A stretch of DNA of 64,000 bases. It comes from Thermoanaerobaculia bacterium (lineage in GTDB: Bacteria > Acidobacteriota > Thermoanaerobaculia > Multivoradales > Multivoraceae). A program made the translations under genes and the position numbers. Below the pieces are notes generated by a model. It worked only from the letters and a program-made list of their open reading frames with translations. It was not told where the DNA came from and did no database searches. Location of the stretch: the NCBI GenBank assembly GCA_022823665.1, contig JAJEHN010000038.1:1-64000 (forward strand), in the 5' to 3' direction. Each line of letters opens with the position of its first letter. Position 1 is the first letter of the stretch. Below, piece by piece: positions 30,407 through 39,442 of this stretch.

Positions 30407-32776
30407 TCAGTCGGCGCCCGCGAGGATCTCGGCGCCGCCCCGGGGGCCCAGTTCGTGGATCGTGCCGTGGATGAACTCGCGCATCCGTTCGCCATCGGCG
30501 CTCCGGAGGTTCATCTCCAGGTGGTACTGCTGCACCGGGAGGATGTCCGGGATCTCGACGAACACGGAGCGGCCGTCGGCCGAGAGGGTCGCCGAGCGAA
30601 CGGCCAGGTCGTCCCTGCCGGTGCCCTCGGCCAGCACCCGATAGTCCTCGGAACCGTAGCTCGCCCGGCGCAGGTACTGCCAGATCCGCATCGAGTAGTT
30701 GCCCGGGTCGGCGGCGAAGTCCGGGTCGAGTTCGGCGCTGAAGCGGACGACGATGCCGTCGCGGGCGGTTTCGTAGGCCACCGGGATGCGCAGCGGCTGG
30801 TCCGAGCGCCGCACGCGGTAGAAGCCGCCGGGCTGGGTCCGGTCGCCGGCCCAGGCGAACAGTCCGCAGACGTAGAGGTGGTCGTCGGCGGGATTGAAGC
30901 GGCCGCGGACCAGGCCGGTGGGCGCGGCGGCGACCGGCAGTTCGACGACCGCGCCCTGTCGCGGCGGACCGCCGCCCCGAGGGAAGGCCTCATCGAAGAG
31001 CACGGAGAACATCTTGCCGTTGCCGTAGGAGAGGTAGATCAGCGCCTCGTCCAGCTCGCCCCAGCGTTCGCTGCGGACCCACACCGGCGCCGACGGCGAG
31101 CGGTCGACGTCGTGGTGGATCCAGGTGACGGGCTGAACGAAGTCGTCGGGGTCGCGGTCGGGCTCGCGCCAGGCGCGCATGTAGCCGTGGAAGGCGCCCG
31201 GCTCGACCCAGTCGATCCGGTTCTCGGGTATCCAGTGCCCTTCCTGGTCGGTGACGATGACGCTGCCGTCCGGGTTGACGACAAGGCCGTTCGGGGCCCT
31301 GAACCCGTTGGCGACGATCTCAGTGGACGAGCCGTCGGCCGCGACCTTGAGGATCGTGCCGTGCTGCGGTACGCGGGCATCGAAGTCGTGTCCGGCGCCC
31401 TTGGCGTAGTAGAAGTTGCCGTCCTTGTCGGCCTCCAGGCCGACCGCGAACTCGTGGAAGTGGGCCGAGGCCTGGGCATCGTGGTTGAACGCCTCGTAGC
31501 GGTCCGCCTCGCCGTCGCCGTTCAGGTCGTGAAGGCGGGTGATCTGGTCGCGCGAAGTGACGAAGATCTCTCCGCCGCGGGTGTTCACGCCGAGTGGTTC
31601 GTAGAGGCCGGTGGCGAAGCGCTTCCAGGTGGCCGGTCCGATCTCTTCGCCGCCCAGTCCGTCGACGATCCAGACGTCGCCCATCCACGTGGCGACGACC
31701 GCCCGCTTGCCGCCGTCGAGGAAGTCGAACCCGCCGAGGCGCATCCAGGATCGGTAGGGGTTGTCGAGCGGCGTCGTGATCGCTTCGAGTTCGAAGGGAC
31801 CGCCTCGGCGGCCCAGCACGCGGCTCTCGGTCGTGACCGTCTCGGTCCAGTTCGCCGGACCGCCCCCGGTCAGCGCCCCGAGATCGACGGCCGGCTCGAC
31901 ACCGGCGGCCCTGACCAGGAATCCCGCGTTCGACCGGCCGCGCAGTCCGATCACGATCTTGAAGCGGACCGCTTCGTCCCCTGCCGGAACGCGCAGGCGG
32001 ATGTGGTCGTCGGCGTCGTCGACCCACTGGACGGCTGCCGGCGCGCCGACGAGAGCCGCAACGATGGGTCCGCTTTGTTCGCCTCGATCCGCTGCGTTGG
32101 CGCGGGGCTTGCGAAAGCCGGCGGCTTCGCCGTCGCGCCAGGCCCGCCCGCCCTGCTGGTGCGCCACCTGGACGACAAGGTCCGTGTCCCTGGGTCCGAT
32201 GTTCAGTGTTCGGCTGAAGAGTCCGCCGCCCTCCGAGGCGCCGAGTTCCAGGATCTCCGTGTCGCTCACCCGGTAATGCAGCACGACCTGGGAGCCATGG
32301 ACGTAGTGACCGAGCCAACGCGCGACCTCGCGGTCCTGGGGACCGAAACGACGCCCGCCACGGCCGACGATGCGGGTGTCCCGGAAGTCGTTGTGCGCCC
32401 GGGACCAGCCCGGCGCGTCCGGGTTCGTGAACAGCAGCTCGCCGACGATCGAAGGCTCGATCACGTGCCTGCCGTTGTAGTTGATCGAGTTCCAGTCCAT
32501 GAAGCCGGGACCGGTCCAGCCCGCGGCCCAGCGCAGGGTGTCGGTGTCGAACAGCAGGAACTCCGTGCCCTTGGCGACACCGCCCGGACCTTCGTCGACC
32601 CGGATCGCGATGCCCTTGTTCGCGTTGTTGCCCGGTTCGACGATGTAGGAGTGGACCTTGAAGGGCCCGTAGTCCATGTCGGACCACGGGTCGCCGGTCA
32701 ACTCCTGGGCGCCGGCGGCGCCGGTGAGCAGAACGGCGGCTGCGGCCGTCAGGCCGGCGGCGGTCAAGTGTCGCAT
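30407..32776 (-). CDS. exported DUF6797-like protein with sugar-dehydrogenase-type propeller
   Basis: The 789-residue protein has a signal peptide (MRHLTAAGLTAAAAVLLTGA), an N-terminal region with DPWSDMDYGPFKVHSYIVEP that fits DUF6797, and a large beta-propeller of the glucose/sorbosone dehydrogenase type. The latter includes GFDFLDGGKRAVVATWMGDV, then GLYEPLGVNTRGGEIFVTSR and GFRAPNGLVVNPDGSVIVTD. The C-terminus has a smaller beta domain. It probably binds or oxidises an exported carbohydrate, handing electrons to the cytochrome encoded next to it. PQQ or another cofactor is not certain. TACACT ends 11 bases before the ATG. A longer upstream open frame overlaps another gene and has no family match. 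Confidence 0.8.
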   Translation of the reverse strand: MRHLTAAGLTAAAAVLLTGAAGAQELTGDPWSDMDYGPFKVHSYIVEPGNNANKGIAIRVDEGPGGVAKGTEFLLFDTDTLRWAAGWTGPGFMDWNSINYNGRHVIEPSIVGELLFTNPDAPGWSRAHNDFRDTRIVGRGGRRFGPQDREVARWLGHYVHGSQVVLHYRVSDTEILELGASEGGGLFSRTLNIGPRDTDLVVQVAHQQGGRAWRDGEAAGFRKPRANAADRGEQSGPIVAALVGAPAAVQWVDDADDHIRLRVPAGDEAVRFKIVIGLRGRSNAGFLVRAAGVEPAVDLGALTGGGPANWTETVTTESRVLGRRGGPFELEAITTPLDNPYRSWMRLGGFDFLDGGKRAVVATWMGDVWIVDGLGGEEIGPATWKRFATGLYEPLGVNTRGGEIFVTSRDQITRLHDLNGDGEADRYEAFNHDAQASAHFHEFAVGLEADKDGNFYYAKGAGHDFDARVPQHGTILKVAADGSSTEIVANGFRAPNGLVVNPDGSVIVTDQEGHWIPENRIDWVEPGAFHGYMRAWREPDRDPDDFVQPVTWIHHDVDRSPSAPVWVRSERWGELDEALIYLSYGNGKMFSVLFDEAFPRGGGPPRQGAVVELPVAAAPTGLVRGRFNPADDHLYVCGLFAWAGDRTQPGGFYRVRRSDQPLRIPVAYETARDGIVVRFSAELDPDFAADPGNYSMRIWQYLRRASYGSEDYRVLAEGTGRDDLAVRSATLSADGRSVFVEIPDILPVQQYHLEMNLRSADGERMREFIHGTIHELGPRGGAEILAGAD

Positions 32777-32809
32777 CGAGCCGGAGAAGTGTAGCCGCGT
32801 GCGTAGCTG

Positions 32810-32838
32810 TTGACGCGGGACCCTTTGGAGGCTACGTT
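32810..32838 (+). promoter_or_regulatory. predicted promoter, TTGACG-17-TACGTT
   Basis: TTGACG (32810-32815) and TACGTT (32833-32838) are 17 bp apart, close to the sigma-70 consensus layout. The -10 ends ten bases before the ATG at 32849, so the transcript would have almost no leader. It is the clearest full promoter in the window. A divergent TACACT serves the propeller gene on the other side. Confidence 0.6.
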
Positions 32839-32848
32839 CGCTCGCACC

Positions 32849-33388
32849 ATGAAGAAGGCAACACTCTGGATCGTCGCCGCGGTAGCCGGTCTCGTGCTGC
32901 TCGGTCTTGGCTACGGCATCGGATGGGTTACCGGCGTGACCGGCGTCGGGCGTACCGTTCCGCTGGAGGAGCTCTCGGAGCGGGAGCGGGCGTTCGCCGA
33001 GCGGATGCAGAACGTCGACCTGGTGGGTCACTTCACGATCCAGAACATCTCCGGGCTGGAGGAGGTCGAGGGCGTCAGTCGCGACAAGAACCCGGAGCGG
33101 TACGAGATCGCGGGCGTCGCGAAGCTCGAGGGGGAGGGTGACCGCTGGCGCTTCGACGTGCGGGTGGTGTACATGACGGTCGACGTCACGTTGCCGGTCG
33201 TCGTGCCCATCGTCTGGGCAGGCGATACGCCGATGGTCAGCATCACCGACTTCGAGATCCCGGGTTTGGGCGATCAGTTCGGGGCGCGCGTCCTGTTCTA
33301 CGATGAGCGTTACGCCGGGACGTGGGACCACGGGCCGTACGGGGGCCTGATGTACGGCGTGATCGAACCGGCGGGGAGCGGCGAGTAG
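32849..33388 (+). CDS. single-pass membrane protein of unknown function
   Basis: The 179-residue protein starts MKKATLWIVAAVAGLVLLGL and runs into YGIGWVTGVTGVG, giving one membrane helix or an uncleaved signal. The rest is a soluble beta-rich domain with YEIAGVAKLEGEGDRWRFDV and FEIPGLGDQFGARVLFYDER. No known motif or catalytic residue pattern is recognised. The downstream domain would lie in the periplasm. The start was set at 32849 due to the promoter and the Lys-Lys start; an in-frame ATG at 32810 overlaps the -35. Its neighbours do not suggest a function. The stop is 7 bp from a convergent carboxylase gene. Confidence 0.72.
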   Translation: MKKATLWIVAAVAGLVLLGLGYGIGWVTGVTGVGRTVPLEELSERERAFAERMQNVDLVGHFTIQNISGLEEVEGVSRDKNPERYEIAGVAKLEGEGDRWRFDVRVVYMTVDVTLPVVVPIVWAGDTPMVSITDFEIPGLGDQFGARVLFYDERYAGTWDHGPYGGLMYGVIEPAGSGE

Positions 33389-33395
33389 GCGACGC

Positions 33396-36300
33396 CTACC
33401 AGGTGTCGATGTTGCGGCGCTTCTTGCCGTCGCGAACCGGGGGCGGCGGCACCGAGTCCAGGGTGCGGGCGATCCAGCGGCGCGAGTCGGCGGGGTCGAT
33501 CACGTCGTCGACCGCGAACGAGGCTCCGGCGGTGAGAGCGCTGCCGCGCTCATAGGCCGCGGCGACCAGCTCCTCGTAACGGGCGCGGCGCTCTTCCGGG
33601 TCCTCGATCGCCGCCAGTTCATTGCGGAAGCCGAGCTTCACCTGGCCTTCGAGGCCCATGCCGCCGAACTCGGCGGTGGGCCAGGCGACGGTGAAGAACG
33701 GCTCCTTCAGGTCGCCGCCGGCCATGGCCTGGGCGCCGAGGCCGTAGGCCTTGCGCAGGACGATCGTCAGGCTGGGCACGGAGATGTTCGCGCCGACGAC
33801 GAACAGCCGGCAGCAGTGGCGGACGAGGGCGGTGCGCTCGATCTCCGGGCCGACCATCATGCCCGGCGTGTCGCAGAGCACGAGGACCGGGATGTCGAAG
33901 GCGTCGCAGAGCTGCAGGAAGCGGGCGCCCTTGTCCGAGCCGTCGCTGTCGATGGCGCCGGAGAGGAACTCGGGGTTGTTCGCGAGGATGCCCACGGGCC
34001 GGCCCTCGATGCGGACGAGAGCGGTCACCATGCCGAGGCCGAACTCGGGCCGCAGTTCCAGCACGCTGCCGGTGTCGGCCAGGGTGTGGATCACCTCCCG
34101 GATGTCGTAGACGCGCAGGCGGTTCTCGGGCACGATTCGGCGCAGGAGGCGCTGATCGGGCGCTTCCCAGTCGTCCGTGCGACCCTGGAAGTAGGACAGG
34201 TACTGCTTCGCGACGGCCACCGCTTCCTCTTCGTTCTTGACCGCGACGTCGACGACGCCGTTCGGCACCTGGACGTCCATCGGGCCGACTTCTTCAGGCC
34301 GGAACACGCCCAGGCCGCCGCCCTCGATCAGGGCCGGGCCGCCCATGCCGATGCTCGAGTCGGCGGTGGCGATGATCACGTCGCAGCAGCCGAGCAGCGC
34401 CGCGTTGCCGGCGAAGCAGAAGCGTGACGTGATGCCGACGATCGGCACGAGGCCGCTCAGCCGTGCGAAGGAGGTGAAGGTCGGCGTGTCGAGGGGCCGG
34501 TAGGTCTCGTCGCTGCGGCCCTGGCCGGCCTTGGTCGTCGAAGCGCCGCCCTTCCGCTTGCCGCCGGTTCCGGCGCGGCCGCCTCCGCCTTCGGCGAACA
34601 GCACGACCGGCCGCTTCCATCGGTGGGCCAGTTCGACCATCCGGTCCGTCTTCGGGTGGTTGAGCGCGCCCTGGGTGCCGGCGAGGACGGTGTAGTCGTA
34701 AGCCATGACGACGCAGCGGTTGCGATCGTCAGGGAAGAGCTCGCCGTTGATCGAACCGACGCCGGTGACCATGCCGTCCGTCGGGAACTTGCGGATGATC
34801 TCTTCCTTCGGGAGCCCGGTGCCGGGCGTGAGTACGAGTTGTCCGTGTTCGACGAAGCTGCCCTCGTCGCAGAGTTGGTCGATGTTCTCCCGCGCCGTCT
34901 GCTGCTTCGTGTTCCGCCGCTTCCGGACCGCTTCGGGCCGGGCGTCGTCGAGGGTCACCGCGTGGCGCTCGAGCACTTCGGCGAGATCAGGCCGGACGGC
35001 GTCGAGGTCGACCTCGGTCTCTTCGTCCCCCGCCGCGGCGGCCACGTCCCCTTCCTCGACCAGGGCCAGAACGTGGCCCTCCCAGACCGCGTCCCCGGCG
35101 GCCGCGCGGAGATCGCGGAGCACGCCGCCGACATCCGAGCGGATCTCGTGCTCCATCTTCATCGCCTCCATGATGAAGAGGATCTGGCCCGCCGCGATCT
35201 CCTGGCCCTGGTCCGCTTCCAGGCTGAGCACGGTGCCCTGCATCGGCGCGCGCACCGCGGTGAGCCCCTCGGGAACGGGTGTCGAATCGACGGGCGGCGG
35301 CTCGGTGCTGGGCAGGTTCGCCGAGGGAGCGCCGGACTTGCCGTGATCGAGCACGGCGAGCGGATCGACGGCGTCGACCTTGACGCCGGCCAGACCCCGT
35401 CCGGTGTCGCCGGTCTTGCCGGCCTGGCACGGCCGGTCGTCGAGTCCGGCCGCGGCTTGGACCAGTTCGGGCAGGCGCTCGTCGACGAAGCGGGTGTGGA
35501 CGTTCCAGGCCTGGACGTCGGCGTGGCCCAGCAGCGCGCGCAGGAAGGAGGCGTTCGTGTCGATGCCGTCCGTCCTGAAGTCGGCGAGCGCGCGGGAGGT
35601 TCGCGCCAGCGCGGCGCCGAGGTCCTCTGCCGGCGTGCGCCCGACGACCTTGGCCAGCAGGGAGTCGAAGCGGGGATTCGTCTGGTAGCCGGCGTAGCCG
35701 AAGGTGTCCGTGCGCACGCCCGGCCCGGAAGGCGGCTCGAAGGCGGCGAGGATGCCGCCGCCCGGGACGACGCGGCCGTCCGCCGTCATCGTCTCCATGT
35801 TGACCCGGGCCTGGACGGCGTGGCCGCGTGGCGCGGCCGCGCCGTCACCGCCGAAGCCCAGGTCGGCGAACAGCCGGCCGCGGGCGAGTTCGAGCTGGAG
35901 GTGGACGAGGTCGACGCCGAAGACCTCTTCCGTGACCGTGTGCTCGACCTGAAGCCGGGCGTTCGCCTCGATGAAGAAGAACCGCGGACCGTCAGAGGCT
36001 TCGCTTCCCGTCTCGACCAGGAACTCGACCGTGCCCAGGTTGCGGTAGCCGGCCGCCGAGGCGAGAGTAATCGCCGCCTCCCGGAGCGCTTTTCGGACCT
36101 CGTCCGGCAAGGCGGGCGCGGGCGCGATCTCGATCAGCTTCTGGTGACGGCGCTGCAGGCTGCAGTCCCGGTCGCCGAAGTGGCGGACCTCACCGCTGTC
36201 GTCGGCGGCGACCTGCACCTCCACGTGGCGCACGGCTGCCAGCAGTTGCTCGACGAAAACGCCGTCCGTGTCGAAGGCGGCGCCGGCCTCCGAGACCGCC

Positions 36301-36842
36301 CGCCGGTAGGCGTCCTCGATCTCATCCGCCGCTCGGACGACTCTCATCCCGCGTCCGCCGCCGCCGCCTACCGCCTTGATCAGCATCGAGGCGCCGGCCG
36401 GGAGTTCCTCGAAGAAGGAGCGGGCCTGGTCCAGGCTCACAGGTTCCGAGATCCCCCGAACGACCGGCACGCCATGGCGCTCCGCGAGGTCGCGGGCCCG
36501 CGCCTTGTCGCCGAACAGCTCCAGTGCCTCCGGCGGCGGGCCGACGAAACGGAGGCCGGCGTCGATGCACGAGCGGGCGAAGCCGGCGTTCTCGCTGAGG
36601 AAGCCGTAGCCGGGGTGGATCGCGTCGCAGCCGTGCTCGCCAGCGAAGCGGAGCAGTTGCTTGCCGTCGAGGTAGGCGGAGGGGCCGGCAGCAGGGAGCA
36701 GGGCGGACTCGTCCGCCCGCGAGACGTGGAGCGAGCGTGCGTCGTCTTCCGAGAACACCGCCACGGTCGGGATACCGAGTTCGGCGGCCGCGCGGGCGAT
36801 ACGGACCGCGATCTCGCCGCGGTTGGCGATCAGGAGCTTCAT
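33396..36842 (-). CDS. single-chain biotin-dependent acyl-CoA carboxylase
   Basis: The 1148-residue protein fuses all three parts of an acyl-CoA carboxylase. Biotin carboxylase comes first: MKLLIANRGEIAVRIARAAA, then GYGFLSENAGFA and the ATP-grasp loop KAVGGGGGRGMR. A biotinyl domain follows with the biotin site EAMKM near residue 560. The carboxyltransferase comes last, with RRNTKQQTARENIDQLCDEG and AYDYTVLAGTQG. It should add CO2 to an acyl-CoA; acetyl-, propionyl- or long-chain acyl-CoA cannot be told apart. Single-chain enzymes of this size are less common than split ones and are seen in long-chain acyl-CoA carboxylases. An in-frame GTG at 36848 is an alternative start. Confidence 0.9.
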   Translation of the reverse strand: MKLLIANRGEIAVRIARAAAELGIPTVAVFSEDDARSLHVSRADESALLPAAGPSAYLDGKQLLRFAGEHGCDAIHPGYGFLSENAGFARSCIDAGLRFVGPPPEALELFGDKARARDLAERHGVPVVRGISEPVSLDQARSFFEELPAGASMLIKAVGGGGGRGMRVVRAADEIEDAYRRAVSEAGAAFDTDGVFVEQLLAAVRHVEVQVAADDSGEVRHFGDRDCSLQRRHQKLIEIAPAPALPDEVRKALREAAITLASAAGYRNLGTVEFLVETGSEASDGPRFFFIEANARLQVEHTVTEEVFGVDLVHLQLELARGRLFADLGFGGDGAAAPRGHAVQARVNMETMTADGRVVPGGGILAAFEPPSGPGVRTDTFGYAGYQTNPRFDSLLAKVVGRTPAEDLGAALARTSRALADFRTDGIDTNASFLRALLGHADVQAWNVHTRFVDERLPELVQAAAGLDDRPCQAGKTGDTGRGLAGVKVDAVDPLAVLDHGKSGAPSANLPSTEPPPVDSTPVPEGLTAVRAPMQGTVLSLEADQGQEIAAGQILFIMEAMKMEHEIRSDVGGVLRDLRAAAGDAVWEGHVLALVEEGDVAAAAGDEETEVDLDAVRPDLAEVLERHAVTLDDARPEAVRKRRNTKQQTARENIDQLCDEGSFVEHGQLVLTPGTGLPKEEIIRKFPTDGMVTGVGSINGELFPDDRNRCVVMAYDYTVLAGTQGALNHPKTDRMVELAHRWKRPVVLFAEGGGGRAGTGGKRKGGASTTKAGQGRSDETYRPLDTPTFTSFARLSGLVPIVGITSRFCFAGNAALLGCCDVIIATADSSIGMGGPALIEGGGLGVFRPEEVGPMDVQVPNGVVDVAVKNEEEAVAVAKQYLSYFQGRTDDWEAPDQRLLRRIVPENRLRVYDIREVIHTLADTGSVLELRPEFGLGMVTALVRIEGRPVGILANNPEFLSGAIDSDGSDKGARFLQLCDAFDIPVLVLCDTPGMMVGPEIERTALVRHCCRLFVVGANISVPSLTIVLRKAYGLGAQAMAGGDLKEPFFTVAWPTAEFGGMGLEGQVKLGFRNELAAIEDPEERRARYEELVAAAYERGSALTAGASFAVDDVIDPADSRRWIARTLDSVPPPPVRDGKKRRNIDTW

Positions 36843-36888
36843 CGACACGACTTCCCGGACACGAAAGGGGTCGCTATCCTACGCGGCC

Positions 36889-37914
36889 ATGAAGGTCCTC
36901 CGCACGCCCGACGAACGCTTCGCCAACCTGCCCGACTTCGACTACGAGCCCCGCTACAGCCTCGTTCCCCGGGGCGACGGCGAGGGCGAGGGTCTACGGA
37001 TCCACCACGTGGAGGCAGGCCCGGCGGACGGTCCGCTGGTTCTTCTCATGCACGGCCAGCCGACCTGGAGCTTCCTCTACCGCCGGATGATCCCGGTGCT
37101 GGCGGAGCGGGGAATGCGGGTGATGGCGCCCGACCTCGTCGGCTACGGCCGGTCCGACAAGCCCACGGAGCGGGACGACTACACGTACCAGCGCCAGGTC
37201 GACTGGCTGAGCGCCTGGCTGCGCAGCAACGGCGTCGAGCACGCGACCCTCGTCGGCCAGGACTGGGGAGGCCTGATCGGGCTGCGCATGGTGGCGCTCG
37301 ACCCGGCCCGCTTCGACCGCGTCGTCGCCGCGAACACGGGTCTTCCCCTGCCGATGAATGTGCCGGAAAAGACGATGGAGAAGATCGCGAAGTTCCGGGC
37401 CGAGGCGCCGACGCCGACCACCATGGAAATGCAGCAGCAGATCTCGCAGATGGGGACCGACCCGGCGATGAAGTTCGCCTACTGGCAGAAGTGGACCTGG
37501 GAGACCGAGGACATCCCCGTCGGGATGCTCCTCGCGGGCAGCGTCGACGGAGTGACGCTCGCGCCCGAAGAGATCGCGGCCTACGACGCGCCCTTCCCCG
37601 ACCCTTCCTACAAGGCCGGGATCCGGGCGATGCCGAGCCGGGTGCCGATGCTGCCGAACGACCCCTCCGTGCCGGCCCAGGTCGAGGCCTGGAAGGCGTT
37701 CTCGGAGTGGACCAGGCCGTTCCTCTGCGCCTTCTCGGACAACGACCCTGTGACGGGCGCCGCCCGGAGGCCGTTCGAGGAACGGGTCCCCGGCGCGCGG
37801 GGCCAGCCGCACGCGACGATCGAGGGCGGCGGGCACTTCCTCCAGGAGGGGCGCGGCGTGGAGCTGGCCACGATCGTCGCCGACTTCATCGATTCGACTG
37901 CGGCCGGCGGCTAG
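36889..37914 (+). CDS. haloalkane dehalogenase (HLD-I-like)
   Basis: The 341-residue alpha/beta hydrolase shows HGQPTWSFLYRRMIPVL, PDLVGYGRSDKP and the nucleophile motif VGQDWGG with Asp125 and Trp126. A later Asp in FSDNDPVTG and the His in GGGHFLQEG complete a triad in the order of subfamily I. Such enzymes hydrolyse carbon-halogen bonds to an alcohol and halide. Trp126 is one halide-binding Trp; the second, in the cap domain, is likely among the Trp residues of KFAYWQKWTWE. A related epoxide hydrolase or fluoroacetate dehalogenase is less likely. TATCCT ends eight bases before the ATG. The protein is cytoplasmic. Confidence 0.85.
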   Translation: MKVLRTPDERFANLPDFDYEPRYSLVPRGDGEGEGLRIHHVEAGPADGPLVLLMHGQPTWSFLYRRMIPVLAERGMRVMAPDLVGYGRSDKPTERDDYTYQRQVDWLSAWLRSNGVEHATLVGQDWGGLIGLRMVALDPARFDRVVAANTGLPLPMNVPEKTMEKIAKFRAEAPTPTTMEMQQQISQMGTDPAMKFAYWQKWTWETEDIPVGMLLAGSVDGVTLAPEEIAAYDAPFPDPSYKAGIRAMPSRVPMLPNDPSVPAQVEAWKAFSEWTRPFLCAFSDNDPVTGAARRPFEERVPGARGQPHATIEGGGHFLQEGRGVELATIVADFIDSTAAGG

Positions 37915-37918
37915 CTTC

Positions 37919-37949
37919 GTAGCGGCCGGCCTGCCGGCCCTGAGCTACG
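37919..37949 (+). terminator. nested hairpin after dehalogenase gene
   Basis: An outer stem CGTAGC/GCTACG (37919-37924 and 37944-37949) encloses a perfect inner stem GGCCGG-CCTG-CCGGCC. It follows the dehalogenase stop by five bases and overlaps the TACGAT box of the SIS gene. There is no T-run. The inner hairpin recalls the third hairpin of the dispersed element. Confidence 0.45.
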
Positions 37950-37957
37950 ATGCCGTC

Positions 37958-38563
37958 ATGCTCGGCTGGACGCTCGATGCCCCGGCGTATCTCGACCGGC
38001 TGCGCGACGAGCTGGAGAGGATCGACGCGGCGGCGGTGGGACGCTGGGCCGACTTCGTCTTCGACGTCTGGACGCGGGGAAGCACGCTCTACCTGGTCGG
38101 GAACGGCGGCTCGGCCGCGGCGGCGAGCCACCTGAGCGTCGACCTGGGCAAGGGCACGGTCGCGACGGACAACCTGCGGGACGAGTCCCATCGTCGGCTG
38201 CGGGTCGTCAGCCTGACGGACAACGTGCCCTGGATCACCGCGGTCGCGAACGACCTGGATTATGAGCAGGTCTTCGTTCAGCAACTGATGAGCGCGGCCG
38301 TCGACGGCGACGCCCTGATGGCGTTCAGCGGTTCGGGCAACAGCCCGAACGTGCTGGCCGCGGTGGACTGGGCGAACCGGCACGGCCTCCGGACCTTCGG
38401 CTTGACCGGGTTCGACGGCGGCAAGCTGAAGGACCTTCAGCAGGACGGCGTTCACGTCGATCTGGACGACATGGGCATGGTCGAGAGCGTTCACGTGTGC
38501 CTCTTCCACTGGGTTGTGGACGACGTCTACGCCCGCACGCAGCAGACCGGACGGTACGCCTGA
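37958..38563 (+). CDS. SIS-domain sugar isomerase (GmhA-like)
   Basis: The 201-residue protein has the SIS phosphosugar fold: LYLVGNGGSAAAASHLSVDL near residue 45 and ALMAFSGSGNSPNVLAAVDW near residue 113 bind the sugar phosphate. It ends with an active-site-type segment MVESVHVCLFHWVVDDV. The closest well known relative is phosphoheptose isomerase (GmhA), which makes D-glycero-D-manno-heptose 7-phosphate for lipopolysaccharide. A related sugar kinase-linked isomerase cannot be excluded. The gene starts six bases after a TACGAT box. The stop is close to a hydrolase gene start in the same direction. Confidence 0.8.
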   Translation: MLGWTLDAPAYLDRLRDELERIDAAAVGRWADFVFDVWTRGSTLYLVGNGGSAAAASHLSVDLGKGTVATDNLRDESHRRLRVVSLTDNVPWITAVANDLDYEQVFVQQLMSAAVDGDALMAFSGSGNSPNVLAAVDWANRHGLRTFGLTGFDGGKLKDLQQDGVHVDLDDMGMVESVHVCLFHWVVDDVYARTQQTGRYA

Positions 38564-38573
38564 GGGCGGCGCC

Positions 38574-39437
38574 TTGGATTCCGCATCGACGGGACGCCGG
38601 ATCGACCTGCTGGGCCGGGGTGCGACCTGGGCCCACGACATTGCCGGGCCGGCCGGCGCGCCGGTCCTCCTCCTGCTGCATGGTCTCGCGGCTACCGCGC
38701 TACTGAACTGGTCGACGAGCTTCGCCTCCCTGGCGCGCGGCTTTCGGGTCGTCGCGCTCGATCACCGGGGCCATGGCCGGGGGATTCGACGGATCGGCGC
38801 CTTCAAGCTGGAGGACTGCGCCGACGACGCGGCGGCGCTGGCCGATCGGCTGGGCCTGGAGCGGGTGATCCCGGTCGGCTACTCGATGGGCGGCGCGGTG
38901 GCCCAGTTGTTCTGGCGACGTCACCCGGACCGGACCGCGGGTCTCGTGCTCTGCGCGACGGGTTACGGCTTCGGCGGGCCGCGGGCCAAGCGGGCCGCCT
39001 CGGCGCTCGGGCCGCTGCTGTCGCTCGCGGCCCGGGTGGCGCCCCAGTCGGTGTGGGACGACATGGGCGAGCGGATGCTCGAGAACGTCCAGGATCCCGG
39101 CCGGCGTCTGGCATTGAAGGAGGAACTCGCGACGACGGAGCCGGCCTCGGTGATCGAGGCTGCCGCCGCGCTCGCGCGCTTCGACTCGAGCCCATGGCTC
39201 GGCGAGGTCGACGTGCCGGCCGCGGTCGTCCTGACCGAGCAGGACGGGCACATCCCGCCCAGGTACCAGGGGCTGATGGCGGATGCGATCCCGGGCGCGG
39301 AGGTTCATCGGGTCGACGCCGATCACTACGCCTGCGTGGCCCGGCCGGACTTGTTCGTTCCGACCCTGTTTCGAGCTTGCCGGTCGGTAGCGCTGCGTGG
39401 CTCGCCCGTGCACACGGTGCCGGCCGCTGCTTCCTGA
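38574..39437 (+). CDS. alpha/beta hydrolase
   Basis: The 287-residue protein has the classic order: LLLLHGLAATALLNW, VALDHRGHGRG, nucleophile elbow GYSMGG, a late Asp region (TEQDGHIPPRYQ) and His in DADHYACVARPD. It is a cytoplasmic esterase or similar hydrolase with no assigned substrate. A TTG at 38574 is taken as start, with GAGGG just upstream after the SIS stop; an ATG at 38514 would overlap the SIS gene by 50 bp and is less likely. It converges with the RND pump gene. Confidence 0.75.
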   Translation: MDSASTGRRIDLLGRGATWAHDIAGPAGAPVLLLLHGLAATALLNWSTSFASLARGFRVVALDHRGHGRGIRRIGAFKLEDCADDAAALADRLGLERVIPVGYSMGGAVAQLFWRRHPDRTAGLVLCATGYGFGGPRAKRAASALGPLLSLAARVAPQSVWDDMGERMLENVQDPGRRLALKEELATTEPASVIEAAAALARFDSSPWLGEVDVPAAVVLTEQDGHIPPRYQGLMADAIPGAEVHRVDADHYACVARPDLFVPTLFRACRSVALRGSPVHTVPAAAS

Positions 39438-39442
39438 CGCCG

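Noticed and set aside
29855..32794. Long plus-strand open frame of 979 codons
   Set aside because: It lies opposite the propeller and cytochrome genes, which have signal peptides and family motifs. Long antisense frames are common in GC-rich DNA.
34623..37922. Long plus-strand open frame of about 1100 codons
   Set aside because: It is antisense to the carboxylase gene and out of frame with the dehalogenase; no domain is recognised.
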